The notes under the pieces are model-generated. The model was not told the origin of the DNA. It saw only the letters and a list, made by a program, of their open reading frames with translations, and searched no databases. Shown in pieces: positions 51,941 to 61,256 of a stretch of 64,000 nt of DNA. The stretch lies in NCBI GenBank assembly GCA_964614185.1, contig CAZTKJ010000003.1, positions 62,001-126,000 on the forward strand. The letters run 5' to 3'. The number at the start of each line of letters is the position of its first letter. Within the stretch, counting starts at the first letter, position 1. Position numbers and translations under genes: made by a program. Origin of the DNA: Suilimivivens sp964614185 (GTDB lineage Bacteria; Bacillota; Clostridia; Lachnospirales; Lachnospiraceae).

Positions 51941-53107
51941 TTAGCAAAACCTGTATTTTCCTTTTCCATGGCCACTTACAGGCTCAATTACTTTCATACT
52001 TGATAATATATTTAGCAATTCAGAAGTTCTTGTGGGTTTTAATCCTGTCACCGACTGTGCATCTGATCTTCCGAAAATTGTATTTTTTCCAAAAGCATCA
52101 TACATTTTTTGTATATGCACAATTGTCTTAGAAGAAAAATCTAAAAATAAATGTCCATATTCTTTTGATACATCAATGTTCGCTTTTTCCTCTTCAATAT
52201 TCGCTTTTTTCTCTTCAATGTTCGCTTTTTGATAATCCCTGAATATACCGCTGATATGCATGGATCTATTATGCAGTTCATGCTGCTCATCAAAAAGTAA
52301 ATTTCTTAAAAACAATTCTAAAAATTCAGTTGTTTCATGAATTCCATTTTTTAGATCATTATAATTTGCACGAACAAGCGAATTTCTGAAATACCATGCT
52401 TTTTCAGCAAAAATATCATTTGTCACTTCAAATCCCAAAGTTCTAAGATATTTAATAAAAAATACTGCTGTAGTTCTGGTATTTCCTTCACTAAAAACAT
52501 GAATCTGCCAAAGCCTTGACACAAAAACAGCAAGATGATAGATCATCTCATCCATTGATAACCCCTTGTAGCTATAGTTCTTCTCTCTTGAAAGATCATA
52601 TTCCAGGGTTGCTTGTAATTCTGATGCACTTCCATAAAGAACTGTTGCTCCGTCAAGAACCCATTCCTTCTTGGTGATATTATAATCTCGAATTTTACCT
52701 GCATGACTATATATCCCTGTAAACAACTTCCTATGGATTGATAAATACTCATTAGGAGTAAAACTAAAGGCTTTTTCAGAAAGCAGTTTCGCTATACGGA
52801 CTGAAACCTTATCCGCCTCCTCAGTTCGGTCATCCTCACCCGGCTTTTCAGGATTTTCCTCATAATATATATCTAAAAGTTTCTGTGCCTCATCTATTGT
52901 GATTTTTCCTTCAATATTTTGAATGGCCGTCTCTATCAAATATTGCGAAGGTTTTAATCCATCAACAGCCTGTAAGCCAATAGCAGTATTCCAAGCATAT
53001 CCTTTATCACGTTTATTTGGTTCTTCCTGCTTGAGATATTCTTTAAAAGGGTCTTGATCCATTGGTTCATCTGCCTTTCTGGATATCAATTTCTTACCTT
53101 TCTTCAC
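51941..53107 (-). CDS. Fic-domain protein with C-terminal winged-helix-like part and heptad repeats
   Basis: 388 residues. The Fic signature HVFSEGNTRTTA is at 203-214 and has the catalytic His203 and the NxR part. The catalytic Arg/His set suggests AMP-transfer activity (target unknown). A region at 294-313 has three copies of KANIEE-x, encoded by 21-bp DNA repeats at about 52169-52228. The C-terminal part (about 320-388) is like a small DNA-binding domain (SVTGLKPTRTSELLNILSSM). The Fic N-terminus has GKITIDEAQKLLDIYYEENP. The gene lies between an EAL protein and an acyltransferase. Confidence 0.88.
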   Translation of the reverse strand: MKKGKKLISRKADEPMDQDPFKEYLKQEEPNKRDKGYAWNTAIGLQAVDGLKPSQYLIETAIQNIEGKITIDEAQKLLDIYYEENPEKPGEDDRTEEADKVSVRIAKLLSEKAFSFTPNEYLSIHRKLFTGIYSHAGKIRDYNITKKEWVLDGATVLYGSASELQATLEYDLSREKNYSYKGLSMDEMIYHLAVFVSRLWQIHVFSEGNTRTTAVFFIKYLRTLGFEVTNDIFAEKAWYFRNSLVRANYNDLKNGIHETTEFLELFLRNLLFDEQHELHNRSMHISGIFRDYQKANIEEKKANIEEEKANIDVSKEYGHLFLDFSSKTIVHIQKMYDAFGKNTIFGRSDAQSVTGLKPTRTSELLNILSSMKVIEPVSGHGKGKYRFC

Positions 53108-53128
53108 TAATCTGCATATTTTCTCCGT

Positions 53129-54796
53129 CTAAACCTGCACCAGTTCCCAAAGTTTTGTTATTTCGATAGGTTTCGAGTAATAATACCCCTGGAACCAGGT
53201 AGCCTGATATTTCCGCAGATAATTCTGTAGTTCCTCTGTTTCCACGCCCTCCAAGCAAATACTCATACCGGAGCTGTTGGCAAATTCTACAATTGACTTG
53301 ACCATAGCCTGCTTTTTGGAATCTTCAGTAATCCCCCATATAAAGCTCATATCCAGTTTGATCTCATCCATTGGAGCATAAAGAACAATTTCGGAAGAAG
53401 CGCTCCCTGTTCCATAATCATCCATTGCCATGCGGATGCCATGACCTTTAAAAAATTCCACTTCTTCTTTTATTACTTCTAATGGCATGTCCTTACACCG
53501 TTCTGTCAATTCCAGACATAGGTGGTTAGCCGGAAATTTTGTCTGTTCCAAAATATGCAGCACTTCCATGCGAAATTCTTCTCTCTCCATCTGTCTTGCC
53601 GACACATTGACATTGAGCACAAATTCCGGTAAAACTTCCAGCAGTCCTACTGTTTCCCGCAGAGCCGTTTGCAGTACATAATTGCCAAGTTCATACATCC
53701 CGGGATCCGTTTCCATCCATTCGATGAACATACCGGGCGGTACGATTCCATAAGGCTCTCTGCGCCATCTGACCAATGCTTCTGCTCCTACAATACGTCC
53801 TGTCCCGGAAGCCACAATTGGCTGGTATTCTACATAGAATCCTTTGCAGCCTTCCCTGACGGACTGGTGGATGATTTTCATCAATTCCAAATCTACATTC
53901 TTTGACGTGCGCACCTCATCATTAAATATGATCAATTTCCCCTGATGCTCTTCTTCCGAATGTCCCAGGGCATAGGCAGCCTTAGAACTGAGGGAATCTG
54001 CTTTTCCATCATACTGTTCAATCAAAATCGCCCCTGCACACATTTTCAGCGTAATCTGCCTGTTGTTTACATATATCCCCCTTGTCAGCTTCTCTCTGAT
54101 TGTCTGCTCTAAATTAAGCATCTTCTCTCTGCCGCATCCCCTTAAGATAAATCCAAATTTGGGGCCATCGAGACGGTAAACAGCGCTGTTCTCATCCATC
54201 ATATAAATGAACTGCAGTGCCGTTTCTTTTAGAATCTGGTCGGTAGAATCATTGCCGTAAATAATATTCAGATTGCTAAACTGCTCCAACTTGATCATCA
54301 ATACGGCAAAAGGCTCTTTCTTACCAATTTCTGTATCCAGATCTGCCGTAAATCTTGCCTGGGAATATAAATCCGTTAAAGCATCAATTCTTGGCAGAAC
54401 ATTTTCATTATGCAGCAGAATGAGCAGATACGCCTCCCCATTCTTCTTATCTGTCACAATATCTGTATGGATGCTGAACATATAGTATTCCCCGGAAACT
54501 CCCTTCATCCGGACGCACAACTCCCTGTCCAGATCTTTTCCCTGCATCCTTGGGGGAATCCCTTCTTCGTACTCCCATAAATCATCCGGGTGGATCAAGC
54601 CGCGCATAATTTCATAATGATCTGAAACATATGTATCCCGGATTCCAAAATAGGCCTTGGCAGTCTCTGAAAACCATGCTCTGTTCTGTTCCAGATGCAG
54701 CATATAAATATAGGTATCATCTGCCAGCATATTCATCGTATTCATCATGGAATCTATGTAGTTTTCATTTTCATGCCAGAATCCCTGTTCTCTCAT
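53129..54796 (-). CDS. EAL-domain c-di-GMP phosphodiesterase with degenerate GGDEF
   Basis: 555 residues. A PAS-like N-terminus (about 20-125), a GGDEF domain with its signature decayed to RLDGPKF (208-214), and an EAL domain. The EAL active set is intact: Glu339-Ala-Leu, Asn397, Glu429/432, Asp459-Asp460, Lys480, Glu516, Gln536. So it should hydrolyse c-di-GMP, with the GGDEF part serving as a possible GTP sensor. GGGG lies near the ATG. It is 21 bp upstream of the Fic gene in the same direction. Confidence 0.92.
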   Translation of the reverse strand: MREQGFWHENENYIDSMMNTMNMLADDTYIYMLHLEQNRAWFSETAKAYFGIRDTYVSDHYEIMRGLIHPDDLWEYEEGIPPRMQGKDLDRELCVRMKGVSGEYYMFSIHTDIVTDKKNGEAYLLILLHNENVLPRIDALTDLYSQARFTADLDTEIGKKEPFAVLMIKLEQFSNLNIIYGNDSTDQILKETALQFIYMMDENSAVYRLDGPKFGFILRGCGREKMLNLEQTIREKLTRGIYVNNRQITLKMCAGAILIEQYDGKADSLSSKAAYALGHSEEEHQGKLIIFNDEVRTSKNVDLELMKIIHQSVREGCKGFYVEYQPIVASGTGRIVGAEALVRWRREPYGIVPPGMFIEWMETDPGMYELGNYVLQTALRETVGLLEVLPEFVLNVNVSARQMEREEFRMEVLHILEQTKFPANHLCLELTERCKDMPLEVIKEEVEFFKGHGIRMAMDDYGTGSASSEIVLYAPMDEIKLDMSFIWGITEDSKKQAMVKSIVEFANSSGMSICLEGVETEELQNYLRKYQATWFQGYYYSKPIEITKLWELVQV

Positions 54797-54972
54797 CTTG
54801 TAACCCCATACTTTTCTAAATAAAGAAAATATTTTCTCTCTCTGCTACTGCTGTCATCCCCACTACACTATTGCAAAGTCTCTCTTTTATATCATACTCC
54901 TTTCGAGGCTATCTGTACAATGAGTTTTTATAAATTTCTACACCTGCAAATCCACATTTGAAGTCCCATCTT

Positions 54973-56406
54973 CTAACCCTTTAGCATAACGGACAGTATA
55001 AATTTGCCTTCTTCTGCCATACAATCCATATCACCCGCATATTTCAAGGCACAATACCTGATGTTTTTAAGTCCAATGCCATGTATCCCACTATCTGTTT
55101 TTGTGGAACAAGGATATCCGTCTTTTCCCCATTTCATCTCCCCTTCAAAACTGTTTTCTATTTCGATAAAGAACATTTTCTGTTTCCAAAAAGATCTTAT
55201 TTTAATATACAGCTCTTTATCCGGATTTTTCAGCCGTGCTTTTTGGCAGGCTTCAATGGCATTATCCAAACCATTATTTAAAATAATGCCTATATCATAA
55301 GGTCTTACACGAACCTTATCTGTCAAAAGAAAATCCTCTGCTTCCAAATGAATGTCTTCCAATTCCTTTGCCGCATAATAGAATTTGCTGCTGATCACTG
55401 CGTCACTTACTACATTTCCCGTGTGTATTTTCTGTTCCAGATTCATCAGTGTTTTTTGCATATCATCAAAATATTGGACAATTTCTTCATCTTCTGTTAT
55501 CTGACGTTCAACCAGTAGTTTTTCCATAACCGCCATTTGATTTTTCATATCATGTTTCACATGGCTGACGCTTTCATAAAAATGCTCCATTTCCAACATG
55601 GAATTCTGCATTTGCAAAATCTGATTCTCCAGAATGCTTTTTTGTGTACGCTCTTCCTGCAAGTCCGTAATCTCCTCCTGAAGCCGAAAGCCATATAAAA
55701 TAATCAACCAGACAGCTATAAATACAATGATAATGAACAGATATATCGCCCTGTAGTTGTCATAATCCATGATGTGCCTCTGCTCATTGATCATCATCAG
55801 CATAAAATAGAGCGCCACAGAGACAAGGCTCCCCATGAAAGCAGGCAGAATGTAGGAGATAAGTTCCTTTGTGCTTCTTCCATTATCTGAATGTTTATGA
55901 TTCTTAACTATGATTTTTATGGAAAAATAAAACAGGGTCACCGCTGTCATGTCCATAAAAAAGTATATAAGATCTATAACCAGCTTAACGGTTGCTACAT
56001 TATTAAAAGCTTCTATATGCCATGTCAGCTTCTCCAGCCCATCCACCAAAAACAACCTGACACTATATCCAATCTCGCTGAGAACATACCGCAATGCAAG
56101 AAAAAGTAATGTCAGAAACAAATGGATGATCTGTCTTCCTTTATAAAAACATAATCCGATGGCATAAATGGCACTGGCATGTAAAACAAAACTCAGCAAA
56201 GATTTTTCTAACGTATATGGAGAATTGAAAAATACAAAATGTCTGATTGCCACATTTGTAGCAAACCATGCTGATATTGTTAAAAGATTGATGAATATTT
56301 CCTTTTTAATTCTCTGCTCACTAAATTCCCGAAAGAGCATACAGAGGCAGTACCCATCAACGATATATGCAGCAACTTCAATGAAAGGCTCCAAAATCTT
56401 ATACAT
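54973..56406 (-). CDS. GHKL sensor histidine kinase (AgrC/NatK class)
   Basis: 477 residues. About seven membrane helices occupy the first 235 residues. A coiled coil leads to HVKHDMKNQMAVMEKLL with the phospho-His, then NNGLDNAIEA and GIHGIGLKNI for ATP binding. GGAGGTG is 6 nt before ATG 56406. It overlaps the end of the LytTR regulator gene by 8 bp, so they are a two-component pair. No AgrB/AgrD genes are beside it, so it senses another signal or lies far from its peptide. Confidence 0.92.
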   Translation of the reverse strand: MYKILEPFIEVAAYIVDGYCLCMLFREFSEQRIKKEIFINLLTISAWFATNVAIRHFVFFNSPYTLEKSLLSFVLHASAIYAIGLCFYKGRQIIHLFLTLLFLALRYVLSEIGYSVRLFLVDGLEKLTWHIEAFNNVATVKLVIDLIYFFMDMTAVTLFYFSIKIIVKNHKHSDNGRSTKELISYILPAFMGSLVSVALYFMLMMINEQRHIMDYDNYRAIYLFIIIVFIAVWLIILYGFRLQEEITDLQEERTQKSILENQILQMQNSMLEMEHFYESVSHVKHDMKNQMAVMEKLLVERQITEDEEIVQYFDDMQKTLMNLEQKIHTGNVVSDAVISSKFYYAAKELEDIHLEAEDFLLTDKVRVRPYDIGIILNNGLDNAIEACQKARLKNPDKELYIKIRSFWKQKMFFIEIENSFEGEMKWGKDGYPCSTKTDSGIHGIGLKNIRYCALKYAGDMDCMAEEGKFILSVMLKG

Positions 56407-57112
56407 GAGAAGCACCTCCATTCCGCAGGTATCTCATATACTGTTTCACAAAATCGTGGTATCTGTCTTTTGACAGATATATTTTCTCTCCATTGGTAAG
56501 CATGATATTTTCCGTATCGTACTCAACCACATAGGATAAATTCACCAGATACCCCCTATGGCAGCGAAAAAATCCTGCCCCGACTTCCTTTTCCATATCT
56601 GCCATGACACCATAAAAAGAAAGTTCCCCTCTCACTGTATGGGCTACAATCTTACGCATTTCATTTTCAAAGTAAAAAATATCAGAAACTTTTAATGTTA
56701 TATTCCTGCCCCTTGTTTTCACAAATATCTGCTTATTCTTTCCATTTTGCTTTTTACTTATTTCTTTTTCCGCTCTTTCAATTACTCTCTGCAGTTTTTC
56801 ATTATCAACGGGCTTGACCAGATAATGCAAAGCTGCCACATCAAAGGCTTCAAAGACATATTCTTTTGCCCCGGTTATAAACACGATAATGCTTTCTTCA
56901 TCCCGTTCCCGTAGTTTCTTAGCAATTTCTACGCCGTTTATCTTTTCCATCTGAATATCTAAAAAGTATATGTCAAATACTTCCTTCTGCAATAATAAGT
57001 CCTCACCGGAAAAAAAGCTGTATATAGCAGCATCCGGCATATATTCTTTTATTCTGCCGCTAATCTGCTTAACAAAAACAAGCTCATCATCACAGACTGC
57101 AATTTTGAGCAT
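56399..57112 (-). CDS. LytTR-type response regulator
   Basis: 237 residues. Receiver with CDDE at 7-10, phospho-acceptor Asp52 in YFLDIQM, Lys in LVKPVDN. LytTR domain (about 130-230) has VSDIFYFENEMRKIVAHT and FFRCHRGYLVNLSYV. It is upstream of the kinase gene in the same operon. The target may be its own promoter or nearby genes. Confidence 0.93.
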   Translation of the reverse strand: MLKIAVCDDELVFVKQISGRIKEYMPDAAIYSFFSGEDLLLQKEVFDIYFLDIQMEKINGVEIAKKLRERDEESIIVFITGAKEYVFEAFDVAALHYLVKPVDNEKLQRVIERAEKEISKKQNGKNKQIFVKTRGRNITLKVSDIFYFENEMRKIVAHTVRGELSFYGVMADMEKEVGAGFFRCHRGYLVNLSYVVEYDTENIMLTNGEKIYLSKDRYHDFVKQYMRYLRNGGASHV

Positions 57113-57237
57113 AGAATCACCTCAATTCTTTTATACATTCATTACATATATCGGCAAATTTATTCTGAATTCTTTTAGATGCAACCAATCCCCCTTTGAA
57201 ATGTAATCAATCCCTTTTCTGTCCTTACATTAATAAA

Positions 57238-57272
57238 AGGACACTTCCAAATTTTCACTTGGAAAGTGTCCT
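57238..57272 (-). terminator. Terminator of the EVE-fusion gene
   Basis: Stem of 13-14 bp (57259-57272 with 57238-57250, one bulge) followed on the minus strand by CCTTTTATT. A 10-bp tandem repeat ACGTTATAAA lies next to it at 57282-57301. Confidence 0.85.
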
Positions 57273-57320
57273 GAAGGTAATACGTTATAAAACGTTATAA
57301 AATTAAATGCTGCATATCAT

Positions 57321-58847
57321 TTATGCTTCTCCTGATTCCATCTCTTTTTTCAGTTCCGCCGGCATATTTCTTGGTCCACGAACTGCGTATACGCCAAACT
57401 GCTTGATCCTCTCAAATGACCATACCCCTGCCTTGTACTTCTTTAAAAGTTTCACCTTCATTGCCTGCTTCATAGTCAGATTCTCATCTGAAAAATGATA
57501 AGAAATATCTACTTCTATTGCCTTACATTTATACAGGATAGATGAATACGGCGCTGCCACATACATATAAATAATATCGCCTACATGAACATCACTGCCC
57601 TGCTTCCATGTCACAATGTCAGAAGCCTCAAATGCACCAATCACATCATAATATTTCGGATTAGCCGGAATGATCCAGTCCTTTACCACCGTACGATTCG
57701 ACTTCTTCCTCTGCGAAACACCGCTTTTTGAAATACCCAGTACTCTGAAAATCTGCGCCTTAGTAGCAATGGGATATATCTCATTCATATGATTTACTAT
57801 CCGCTTCCAGGATTCTTCAGCATCTTCCCCATAGGCAGAAGTTACATGATCATATCCCCAGAGATGCTCCGGAGTGGAATATACGGCAACAGACCAACCA
57901 TAGCTTTCACCCTTCTTATTCTTCTTCTGTCTGAAATCTCTCATGCAAAGATACATGTTCATTTCAAGGTCAGTGACAGTACCTTCAAAATTCTTCTCCC
58001 CATCTTTACCAAAACCGGCATTCTGTTTTACTTCAAAGGAATATAATTCTGCATCTGCATTCCCTTCTGCAAAAAGATCCATGATCTTCTTTTGGCGCAT
58101 GGAAGCCTTCTCATCATCCCAGCGCGCATCGAAGTCATATCCATCCCTGCGATAATTTGCAAAATATGGAAACCATTCCCTGGAAATAAATCCAGCCTTT
58201 TTATCAAAAAATTTACCGTAAATCATCTGTCCGCTTCTGGAAATAATCTCTCTCCACTCCCACGGATCACGCTCAGGATTTTCACTCCACCAGTCTTCCG
58301 ATACAGTCCTCTCTTCCAGCGAAAATCCCGGAATATCATTTTTAAACAACGGCAGGAAACCAATTTCATTAATATATGCAATTGCCTCTTCTACTGTATG
58401 AATGCACTCCGGATATGACAGCTTCTTTCTCAGCTCTTCTTTCAGATATTCGTATCTCAGGCGTTTTTCGTCCTTTGCAAAATGCACCTTTCGTGACTGC
58501 GTAGGATTATTCTCATAGGAAAGAACTTCATCGCCAAACTGCTCACTTGTAAGATCAAATACACAATCCCTTACCACATTGTAACAATGGTAATTTCCAT
58601 CGGGCCTTAAGATGCCATAAACATCCCCTCCAAAGATATCCTGTGCAAGAAATGCTGTAATAGAGCACTGTCCCAATGTCATATTTTCCTTAGTCCATCC
58701 ATCTCTCATTCTTGGCGCACATGTATCTGCACACCATATTTCCGAAAGTAAATCATATAGATGCCTGGGATTTTTTATCTGCTTATATTCTTCAGACGCC
58801 GCAGGCACATCAGACTGCTCCCATCCGTAAAATTTATATTCTTTCAT
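57321..58847 (-). CDS. Three-part protein: YunG-like, middle domain, EVE-like domain
   Basis: 508 residues. Residues about 35-125 resemble YunG/transglutaminase-like folds: LGQCSITAFLAQDIFGGDVYG with Cys, NYHCYNV with His and FDLTSEQFGDE with Asp (approximate triad 61/87/98). The middle part (about 150-365) has a W-rich stretch SEDWWSENPERDPWEWREI and FFDKKAGFISREWFPYFANY, which resembles proteins described as AlkZ-related; tentative. Residues about 388-500 form an EVE-like domain (WIIPANPKYYDVIGAFE..., then VHVGDIIYMYVA), a fold that reads modified bases. AAGGTG is 6 nt before ATG 58847. No defence genes adjoin. A link to nucleic-acid modification is possible. Confidence 0.7.
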   Translation of the reverse strand: MKEYKFYGWEQSDVPAASEEYKQIKNPRHLYDLLSEIWCADTCAPRMRDGWTKENMTLGQCSITAFLAQDIFGGDVYGILRPDGNYHCYNVVRDCVFDLTSEQFGDEVLSYENNPTQSRKVHFAKDEKRLRYEYLKEELRKKLSYPECIHTVEEAIAYINEIGFLPLFKNDIPGFSLEERTVSEDWWSENPERDPWEWREIISRSGQMIYGKFFDKKAGFISREWFPYFANYRRDGYDFDARWDDEKASMRQKKIMDLFAEGNADAELYSFEVKQNAGFGKDGEKNFEGTVTDLEMNMYLCMRDFRQKKNKKGESYGWSVAVYSTPEHLWGYDHVTSAYGEDAEESWKRIVNHMNEIYPIATKAQIFRVLGISKSGVSQRKKSNRTVVKDWIIPANPKYYDVIGAFEASDIVTWKQGSDVHVGDIIYMYVAAPYSSILYKCKAIEVDISYHFSDENLTMKQAMKVKLLKKYKAGVWSFERIKQFGVYAVRGPRNMPAELKKEMESGEA

Positions 58848-58891
58848 ACTTTGCACCTTCCATTATCGTTGCAGATTATTTGAAAGCAGTA

Positions 58892-59006
58892 TATCATGTC
58901 AGCAGGAAATCAAGCGCAAACGAAGGGAGCATTTGATTTCACCTGACATGATAACGAAAAAATCTTTGAGCGCGTAGCGCGGCAGCCGCATAGCGGCTGG
59001 ATTTTT
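58892..59006. repeat. Set of intergenic hairpins
   Basis: First, an imperfect hairpin (58892-58913 with 58933-58953) built on TATCATGTCAG and AAATCAA. Then an outer stem of A and T runs (58957-58963 with 58999-59006) that encloses two small GC hairpins, GCGC-gta-GCGC (58970-58980) and CAGCCGC-ata-GCGGCTG (58983-58999). TATCATGTCAG occurs again at 59052-59062. It lies in the 307-bp gap between divergent genes and is a possible REP-like element or attenuator. Confidence 0.65.
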
Positions 59007-59099
59007 GAGTTTATTATATCTGCATCTTTTCCTCAATGCAATCCGAAATTCTATCATGTCAGATTTTTATAAATTTATCTGCCGGGATTTGGAGGAAAC

Positions 59100-59127
59100 T
59101 TGACAAAACAAGCAGTAAGCTTAAAAT
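59100..59127 (+). promoter_or_regulatory. Promoter of the MATE exporter gene
   Basis: TTGACA (59100-59105), 16-nt spacer, TAAAAT (59122-59127). Transcription would start near 59134, which favours ATG 59155 as the start over the in-frame ATG at 59140. Confidence 0.82.
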
Positions 59128-59154
59128 GAAAATAGTAGAATGAAGGAACGTAAG

Positions 59155-60519
59155 ATGAAGACAATTAGCTATGATGAAAAATATAAAATGATGACAGAAA
59201 CCCCAATCAGCCGTCTGATTCCAAGGTTGGCAGTGCCAACAATTATCAGTATGCTGATTACTTCTATTTATAATATGGCAGACACTTTTTTTGTGAGCCA
59301 GCTAAGTACCAGTGCCTCCGGAGCAGTGGGAGTGAATTTTTCACTGATGGCTATGATTCAGGCCATTGGCTTTACGCTTGGTATGGGAAGCGGGAACTAC
59401 ATATCCAGGATGCTGGGAGCCAAGGAGCAGGAAAAGGCACAGAGAGCCTGCTCTACAGCAGTATATACTGCCTTTGTTTTTGGTCTTGCCTTAGCAGTTT
59501 TTGGTGTTTTAAATATTGACAGACTTGTCCGTGTCCTTGGTGCAACAGAAACGATTGCGCCTTATGCCAAAGACTATGGACAGTACATATTAATTGCCGC
59601 CCCTTATATGACTGTTTCCTTTGTGTTTAATAATCACCTTCGTTCTCAGGGAAATGCTGCCCTTTCCATGATAGGCATTACCACGGGAGGTATTCTGAAT
59701 GTGATCCTGGATCCTATACTGATCTTCGGATTTGGCATGGGAATCTCCGGGGCGGCTATTGCCACAATCTTCAGCCAGTTTGTAAGCTTTGTGATTTTGC
59801 TTGTCCTGGTGATCCGTTCAAAGAATGTGTTGAAGCCATTGCCGAAATATTATACATTTCGGTGGTGGGTGTATGGGGAAATCTTTTCCGCCGGTCTGCC
59901 GACTTTCGGACGGCAGGGACTGGCAAGTGTGGCGTCTGTCCTTTTGAATGTAGCCGCATCCGGTTTTGGGGATGCAGCGGTGGCAGCTATGTCCATTGTA
60001 ACAAGAATCATGATGTTCATTAATTCAGCCTTGATTGGTTTTGGTCAAGGCTTTCAGCCTGTATGCGGATTCAATTTCGGGGCGAAAAGATATGACAGGG
60101 TGTTGGAGTCTTACTTTTTCTGCCGCCGTGTAGCGCTTGCCTTTCTGCTGGTAATGGGTGTTGTCATGTTTGCCATTTCCACGCCAATCATGAGAATGTT
60201 CAGGAAAGAGGATGCAGAGGTGGTCCGTATCGGTGCGCTGGCGCTAAAAATGCAGTGCTGTCTGCTTCCCTTTCAGGCCTATGTGATCATTGGAAACATG
60301 CTGACCCAGTCCATTGGTTACAGTTTCCGGGCAACACTTACTGCAATCAGCAAGCAGGGGTTGTTTTTTATCCCGGCAATCTTGATTTTGCCCCGGCTTT
60401 TGGGTGTGATGGGACTTCAACTGGCACAGCCTGTGGCGGATGGGCTTACTTTCATACTTACCCAGGCCATTGTAGTGATGGTAGTAAAGGAACTGCGGGA
60501 AATGGTTCAAAAACAGTAA
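59155..60519 (+). CDS. MATE family multidrug exporter
   Basis: 454 residues, 12 membrane helices. PISRLIPRLAVPTIISMLIT and the following NMADTFFVSQLSTSASGAVG are the NorM/DinF-like start; FGMGISGAAIATIFSQFVS and GFGQGFQPVCGFNFGAKRY are typical of each half. It exports cationic compounds against Na+ or H+. AAGGA is 7 nt before ATG 59155. The next gene starts 50 bp on. Confidence 0.95.
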   Translation: MKTISYDEKYKMMTETPISRLIPRLAVPTIISMLITSIYNMADTFFVSQLSTSASGAVGVNFSLMAMIQAIGFTLGMGSGNYISRMLGAKEQEKAQRACSTAVYTAFVFGLALAVFGVLNIDRLVRVLGATETIAPYAKDYGQYILIAAPYMTVSFVFNNHLRSQGNAALSMIGITTGGILNVILDPILIFGFGMGISGAAIATIFSQFVSFVILLVLVIRSKNVLKPLPKYYTFRWWVYGEIFSAGLPTFGRQGLASVASVLLNVAASGFGDAAVAAMSIVTRIMMFINSALIGFGQGFQPVCGFNFGAKRYDRVLESYFFCRRVALAFLLVMGVVMFAISTPIMRMFRKEDAEVVRIGALALKMQCCLLPFQAYVIIGNMLTQSIGYSFRATLTAISKQGLFFIPAILILPRLLGVMGLQLAQPVADGLTFILTQAIVVMVVKELREMVQKQ

Positions 60520-60569
60520 CTGATGGATTCACCTATCGAGAGACTATATAGATTGGATGTCAATAAGCA

Positions 60570-61217
60570 ATGAGGTATTTTAAGTGTTTGTTAGAAACAA
60601 TAAAACAATCAATACGATCATTGGAACTGAAGAATGTTTTGCTTGTGATGCTTGGAAGTTTGATTCAAGCCATTGGTATCTGCAATATTCATACATTCTC
60701 AGATGTTACTGAAGGTGGAACATTAGGACTCACACTTTTGATCTTTCATTTTACAGGTATTTCCCCAGCTATAACAAGTCTGATCGTAAATGCAGGTTGT
60801 TATACATTGGGATGGAAAGTGCTGGGAAAGAAGTTCCTCGCATATTCCGCAATTTCTGCTGTTTCTTATTCGCTATGTTATAGTTTTTTAGAACCATTTG
60901 CACCACTCTTGCCGAGTATTCTTGATCTACCGCTTGTATGTGCAATACTTGGAGCAATATTTATTGGCGTTGGTGCAGGCGTAAGTGTACTTGGAGGCGG
61001 AGCTCCCGGGGGAGATGACGCCTTAGCGATGAGTTTAAGCCAAAAATTACATTGTAAGATCCAGTATATCTATCTTGCCAGTGATTTGATAATTTTAGCA
61101 TTATCGCTCTCTTATATACCACTTAGAAAGATAGCATATAGCTTATTGACAGTTATCCTTTCCGGACAGATTGTTGGATGGATACAACAATTAAAAAAAG
61201 GTTTCAGGAATTTCTAA
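60570..61217 (+). CDS. YitT/YczE-like membrane protein
   Basis: 215 residues, about five to six membrane helices. NIHTFSDVTEGGTLGLTLLI and FIGVGAGVSVLGGGAPGGDDALAM match YitT/YczE-type proteins; the DUF2179 tail of long YitT proteins is missing. Function is unknown. It follows the MATE gene by 50 bp and precedes the toroid-like protein by 39 bp, so all three may be one transcript. Confidence 0.85.
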   Translation: MRYFKCLLETIKQSIRSLELKNVLLVMLGSLIQAIGICNIHTFSDVTEGGTLGLTLLIFHFTGISPAITSLIVNAGCYTLGWKVLGKKFLAYSAISAVSYSLCYSFLEPFAPLLPSILDLPLVCAILGAIFIGVGAGVSVLGGGAPGGDDALAMSLSQKLHCKIQYIYLASDLIILALSLSYIPLRKIAYSLLTVILSGQIVGWIQQLKKGFRNF

Positions 61218-61256
61218 TCAACTTAATGACAAAATTCATGGGAGATGTAATCAACT

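Noticed and set aside
57282..57301. 10-bp tandem repeat ACGTTATAAA
   Set aside because: Only two copies, AT-rich, and next to a terminator; likely chance.
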